NCBI RefSeq assembly: GCF_002858805.1
Contig: NZ_PJZI01000002.1
Coordinates: 124,001 to 188,000, forward strand
Length of the DNA: 64,000 nucleotides
Direction of reading: 5' to 3'
Source of the DNA: Chimaeribacter arupi
Lineage (GTDB): Bacteria; Pseudomonadota; Gammaproteobacteria; Enterobacterales; Enterobacteriaceae
The position numbers were made by a program, and so were the translations under genes. The notes under the pieces are model-generated. The model saw only the letters and a program-made list of their open reading frames with translations, ran no database searches and was not told the origin of the DNA. Shown here in pieces: positions 60,945 through 64,000 of this stretch (position 1 is the first letter of the stretch; each line of letters starts with the position of its first letter).

Positions 60945-61681
60945 GGTGCGGTGCCTCCCTGCCATCGCCCTTCACCGGCGGTAAAAGCCTGGCCAGCCCG
61001 CAAGGCGGCTGCGCGATCTGCCTGCTGGGCCAGTACATGCGCAGTGCTGCCCCACGCATTCCCCTGCGGGTGAAGCAATAAGGTGTGAGGAAAGTGCCCG
61101 CTGACCATGTCGATATCGTGCAACACCGCAATGACCGTGCGCTGCTGCGTATGCCATTTGGCAATAATCTCCAGCAGCAGCCGGACAGTGACGGCATCAA
61201 TGCCGGTAAAGGGCTCATCCAGCAGAATCAACGGCGCTTGCTGTACCAGCAAACGGGCAAACAACACGCGCTGAAACTGCCCGCCGGAGAGCTGGCCAAT
61301 CGGCGCGCAGGCGAATGCCTCCATCCCCACCTGCCCCAGCGCGGTGGCAATCTGTTGCCGGTGGCTGCGGGTCAGCCGCCCGAAAACACCCCGGCTGCGC
61401 AAGAGTCCCATTGCCACCAAGTCTTCCACCAACAAAGGAAACTGACGATCGAGATCGGCCTGCTGGGGCAGGAACGCAAACGGGCGACGCGCATGGCGTG
61501 AAGGCCGGACCTCGCCTGACACCGGGGGTTGCAGACCCGCCAGCGTTTTAAGCAATGTGGATTTGCCACTGCCGTTAGCGCCGATAACCGCCGTCAGGGA
61601 GCCGGGGTGAAAGACCCCGCTAAGGGGAAGCGTCACAGGCTGGCGTCCGTACCCTGCCGTGAGCTGATGCAATCCGATCAT
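60941..61681 (-). CDS. Metal ABC transporter ATP-binding protein
   Basis: This 246-residue ATPase has 'GANGSGKSTLLKTLAGL' (Walker A), 'QLSGGQFQRVLFARLL' (signature) and 'LILLDEPFTG' (Walker B), of the ZnuC/AztA type. ATG 61681 overlaps the stop of a 43-codon membrane peptide gene (ATGA) and has no own ribosome-binding site, so translation seems coupled. A GTG at 61714 in frame would bring 11 extra residues and is less likely. Confidence 0.88.
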   Translation of the reverse strand: MIGLHQLTAGYGRQPVTLPLSGVFHPGSLTAVIGANGSGKSTLLKTLAGLQPPVSGEVRPSRHARRPFAFLPQQADLDRQFPLLVEDLVAMGLLRSRGVFGRLTRSHRQQIATALGQVGMEAFACAPIGQLSGGQFQRVLFARLLVQQAPLILLDEPFTGIDAVTVRLLLEIIAKWHTQQRTVIAVLHDIDMVSGHFPHTLLLHPQGNAWGSTAHVLAQQADRAAALRAGQAFTAGEGRWQGGTAP

Positions 61682-61809
61682 GGCAGACGCGTCGCCCAGT
61701 AAATGGCCGCCCACAACAGGGCCAATATCAAGGCAACGGCGATACCCCGTAAGCCGGCAGATGCCATCAGCCAGCTTGCGCGGAAAGGGGATGAAGAAAA
61801 AACAGACAT
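61678..61809 (-). CDS. Small membrane peptide leading the metal ABC operon
   Basis: A 43-codon frame on the minus strand begins MSVFSSSPFRASWLMASAGL and has one hydrophobic stretch ('IAVALILALLWAAIYWATRL'). GAGG lies five bases before ATG 61809. Its TGA overlaps the ATPase start as ATGA. It is the first gene after the Zur-like box. I do not recognise the family; a transporter-associated small subunit or a coupling leader are both possible. Confidence 0.65.
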   Translation of the reverse strand: MSVFSSSPFRASWLMASAGLRGIAVALILALLWAAIYWATRLP

Positions 61810-61831
61810 AGTGGCCTCAGCTTGCGTTTAT

Positions 61832-61846
61832 TGTTATGATATAACA
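61832..61846 (-). promoter_or_regulatory. Zur-box-like operator of the metal ABC operon
   Basis: TGTTATGATATAACA is a near-perfect palindrome and differs from the Zur core TGTTATANTATAACA at one defined position. It lies 23 bases before the small membrane peptide gene. Confidence 0.8.
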
Positions 61847-62113
61847 TCACAATAAAGACACGGAGACAACCCTGAGGGTGTGCAGACCGCGCGCATCCTG
61901 CACCAAAGGGCAACCGACGGAATCTGAAAATGCGGTTTTTGGGTCACAGAAATGCGTGATTAAAGAGTAATTTTTTATGTATTAAGGTTAAAACCACTAT
62001 TTTTCAGTGAGATAAGGAGATTGCGTCAGGGAAAAAAGTCCGCTGCCTGCACTGACAAAATGTTCTGGAGTGTGCAATACTATAAATATGCGTTAATAAA
62101 ACATGATGAATAA

Positions 62114-62467
62114 ATGCAACTTTGTATTTCTTTACCTTCTGACAACGCGACGCTTTCTGTTTCTCAACTCAAAACAATCGTCGACGCGAATATTCCTTTA
62201 CTGGAAGATAGCCTGATCGGGAATTTGAGCTATTATTCAGATAATGCCCGTTACGAAGCAGGAAGCCTGACAGTCACCGGGCTTGAACCGCTTTCCGCGC
62301 ACGTTTATTCAATGACTTACCGATATCGTTGGACAATTTTCAACGGCTGCCTGGATATAGACGCCGCTGAACAAAGGGAAGAGAGAATCACATTTACACA
62401 TTCAGGTTCACAGCTCTGTTTCAATATCATTGATAACAGCCGCCCCTCACCTTCTGATGAATTGTAA
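62114..62467 (+). CDS. Hypothetical protein
   Basis: A 117-residue frame with no signal peptide or membrane segment. It is mainly polar, with beta-prone stretches ('VYSMTYRYRWTIFNG', 'ERITFTHSGSQLCFNII'). Composition is less GC-rich than the core genes. A TATAAA -10-like sequence lies near 62083, but no good ribosome-binding site is seen. I do not recognise it. It sits between the metal operon and tomB. Confidence 0.5.
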   Translation: MQLCISLPSDNATLSVSQLKTIVDANIPLLEDSLIGNLSYYSDNARYEAGSLTVTGLEPLSAHVYSMTYRYRWTIFNGCLDIDAAEQREERITFTHSGSQLCFNIIDNSRPSPSDEL

Positions 62468-62625
62468 TTTTGAGTAATTCTTCCTCCCACGTTACTGAAA
62501 AATGTTTTATATTTATTTGTAAGGATGTCAGCCATCACTGATTAAAATGATCTCTCATCTGTCCGGTTATTAAATTACTCACTTAGTGTTATCAATACGA
62601 ATAACGACCTAACGGAGGAGATGAT

Positions 62626-62994
62626 ATGGATGAGTATTCGCCTAAGCGGCATGATGTTGCCCAACTGAAGTTCCTGTGTGAGAACCTCTATGATGAAGGA
62701 ATTGCCACGCTGGGAGACAGCCACCACGGCTGGGTAAATGATCCGACGTCTGAGGTTAATCTGCAATTGAACGAACTGATTGAACATATTGCTTCTTTCG
62801 TCATGAGTTTTAAAATAAAATATCAGGATGAACTTGCGCTTGCTGACCGTGTCGAAGAGTACCTGGATGACACCTATACCCTGTTTGGTAATTACGGCAT
62901 CAGCGCGGCTGATTTAAAGCGATGGCAAAAAACTAAAAGACGATTATTCGGAATGTTCTCAGAAGAGAATATCTGTACGCTGATTAAAACTTAA
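62626..62994 (+). CDS. tomB: Hha toxicity modulator TomB (YbaJ)
   Basis: This 122-residue protein begins 'MDEYSPKRHDVAQLKFLCEN' and has 'EYLDDTYTLFGNYGI', close to E. coli TomB. It counters Hha toxicity and affects biofilm; the conserved Cys near residue 18 has been linked to oxygen-dependent Hha inactivation in E. coli. GGAGGAG precedes the ATG. hha follows after 43 bases. Confidence 0.95.
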   Translation: MDEYSPKRHDVAQLKFLCENLYDEGIATLGDSHHGWVNDPTSEVNLQLNELIEHIASFVMSFKIKYQDELALADRVEEYLDDTYTLFGNYGISAADLKRWQKTKRRLFGMFSEENICTLIKT

Positions 62995-63037
62995 TAGATA
63001 ATTCACCGCAATCTACTTATATAAGATTCGAACCACT

Positions 63038-63250
63038 ATGACTATGATGAAAAAGATCGACTACCTGATGCGTTTACGTAAATGCACCACAATAGACACA
63101 TTAGAGCGTGTTATTGAAAAAAATAAGTACGAGCTTTCGGATGATGAACTCGAAATGTTTTATTCCGCAGCTGACCATCGCCTCGCTGAATTGACGATGA
63201 ATAAACTTTATGACAAAGTCCCGACATCTGTCTGGAAGTATGTTCGTTAA
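63038..63250 (+). CDS. hha: Hha/YmoA family haemolysin expression modulator
   Basis: This protein of 67-70 residues is nearly all the conserved Hha core ('[20 protein letters not shown]', '[20 protein letters not shown]'). It binds H-NS and helps silence horizontally acquired AT-rich DNA. Starts at 63038, 63044 and 63047 are possible; the last gives 67 residues, the length of Yersinia YmoA. No strong Shine-Dalgarno discriminates. Confidence 0.94.
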   Translation: MTMMKKIDYLMRLRKCTTIDTLERVIEKNKYELSDDELEMFYSAADHRLAELTMNKLYDKVPTSVWKYVR

Positions 63251-63688
63251 TTGTCGCTTAGCGTTCCGTTAAGATAAATAACGTTGAGCCGATACTTCTA
63301 TCGGCTTCAATCACTTAGCTCAGTCTCTTCCTCTGCCTCTCTGTTGTCTCGGTCTGCCCTGCATTTCTCCTTGTCGCGATGCCGCGTTATATGGCGCCGC
63401 CTTGCCCGGAAACAGAAAAACAGATCATTTTCCTTCTGCTACTATTAGCAACGTCGTTACCCCAGAGTGATCTTATACACCATTCTTTAACAAAACTTAT
63501 TAATTGAGTGCATAAAACCAACAAAAATACGTGTTTTCAGCCGATCTGGTTAATCGGGGTAAGTTATTTCCGGTGTCAGGCGGAGTGATGCCGAAAAAAG
63601 GGTAAACGGGGGGCGATACGCGTGACGGGTAAGCGTCATAAAGCAGAATGGGTTTTGGGAAAGAATAAAAAAAGAGAGGGGCAGAATT
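63251..63688. other. Intergenic region between hha and ffs
   Basis: No gene is recognised. An eight-bp hairpin AGCCGATA/TATCGGCT (63287-63306) follows hha and may end its transcript, though no T-run follows. Near 63668-63677 the complement of an A7 tract gives a T-run downstream of ffs on the minus strand, probably part of its terminator. Confidence 0.45.
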
Positions 63689-63802
63689 GGGTGGGGGCCC
63701 TGCCAGCTACATCCCGGCACACACGACGCCTGCTGCGGCTGCTTCCTTCCGGACCTGACCGAGTTCACAAGTTAGTGTTGCGGGAGAACCAACAGGGCCC
63801 CC
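63689..63802 (-). ncRNA. ffs: 4.5S RNA of the signal recognition particle
   Basis: The minus-strand transcript from GGGGGCCCTGTTGG (63802) to GGGCCCCCACCC (63689) is exactly 114 bases, as in E. coli. It carries the domain IV loop with 'GGTCAGGTCCGGAAGGAAGC' that binds Ffh. Together with Ffh it targets membrane proteins to SecYEG. Confidence 0.97.
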
Positions 63803-63834
63803 ATTGACGGCTCCGATGTTGCGGAGCGGGGAGC

Positions 63835-63863
63835 ATTATCAGTGAACCCCCTTGCAAAAGCAA
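63835..63863 (-). promoter_or_regulatory. ffs promoter
   Basis: On the minus strand TTGCTT (63858-63863), a 17-bp spacer and GATAAT (63835-63840) are followed by a GC-rich discriminator typical of stringent control. A start about eight bases on leaves a 24-base leader for RNase P to remove. Confidence 0.75.
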
Positions 63864-64000
63864 CCCATTACCACCTGACCGTTGTTTTCTTAAACAATCC
63901 ACTCGCAGGGTGAAAGAAGGATAACCCTTAAAAAACAAATGGTAGCCCTTCCACCGGCCTGGGCATTCTCACACGCAGGCCTGTTGCCCTGCGCGCGCCT
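63864..64000. other. Right edge, no feature recognised
   Basis: Nothing that can be called a gene is seen before the window ends. Confidence 0.4.

Overview
The window is chromosomal DNA of an Enterobacterales bacterium. From about 18.5 to 64 kb it follows the order of the E. coli 11-12 minute region: folD, ybcJ, cysS, ppiB, lpxH, purEK, ybbPA/tesA, cnoX, qmcA, cueR/copA, ybaP/chiX/ybaK, ushA, fsr, ybaL, gsk, hemH, adk, htpG, recR, ybaB, dnaX, apt, ybaN, priC, rsmS, acrRAB, tomB-hha and ffs. High GC, miaE beside purE, a YmoA-like Hha and a zeaxanthin cluster suggest a pigmented Yersiniaceae/Erwiniaceae-type organism rather than E. coli. The species cannot be named from the sequence alone.

Bases 1-12.5 kb are accessory metabolism. 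There is the tail of an old-yellow-enzyme-like oxidoreductase, a minus-strand rspA-rspB-MFS operon (D-mannonate dehydratase type, sugar-acid use), ytfJ, and a complete zeaxanthin diglucoside cluster: crtE-idi(type 2)-crtX-crtY-crtI-crtB on the plus strand with convergent crtZ. The crt genes mostly overlap start to stop, so translation is probably coupled.

Bases 12.7-18.2 kb are an AT-rich island at the 3' end of tRNA-Arg(UCU). Three copies of the tRNA 3' end (two of them relics) divide it into two cassettes. Each cassette carries the same overlapping gene pair: a small single-pass protein with a cysteine-containing extracytoplasmic domain, followed by a polytopic membrane protein of about 408 residues resembling the DUF6056/GT-C glycosyltransferase-like type. 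Integrase relics lie next to the tRNA-proximal copies. This repeated pair is the best candidate for an undescribed system, probably an envelope glycan modifier. The first cassette also has a 225-bp tandem duplication of its promoter and start. The second has an A8 tract that splits the small gene's reading frame.

Bases 18.2-58.5 kb are mostly conserved core genes. Regulatory signals readable in the sequence include a PurR box at purE, a CueR-type 19-bp-spacer promoter at copA, a sigma-32 promoter at htpG, the acrR/acrA operator, the dnaX frameshift signal, the ChiX small RNA and many intrinsic terminators.

Bases 58.5-62 kb form a probable zinc-starvation block. A Zur-box-like palindrome precedes cysteine-poor ribosomal protein paralogues (rpmE2-rpmJ2). 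A second precedes a divergently oriented metal ABC transporter operon that begins with an unannotated 43-residue membrane peptide. The window ends with a hypothetical gene, tomB, hha and the 4.5S RNA gene ffs with its promoter.
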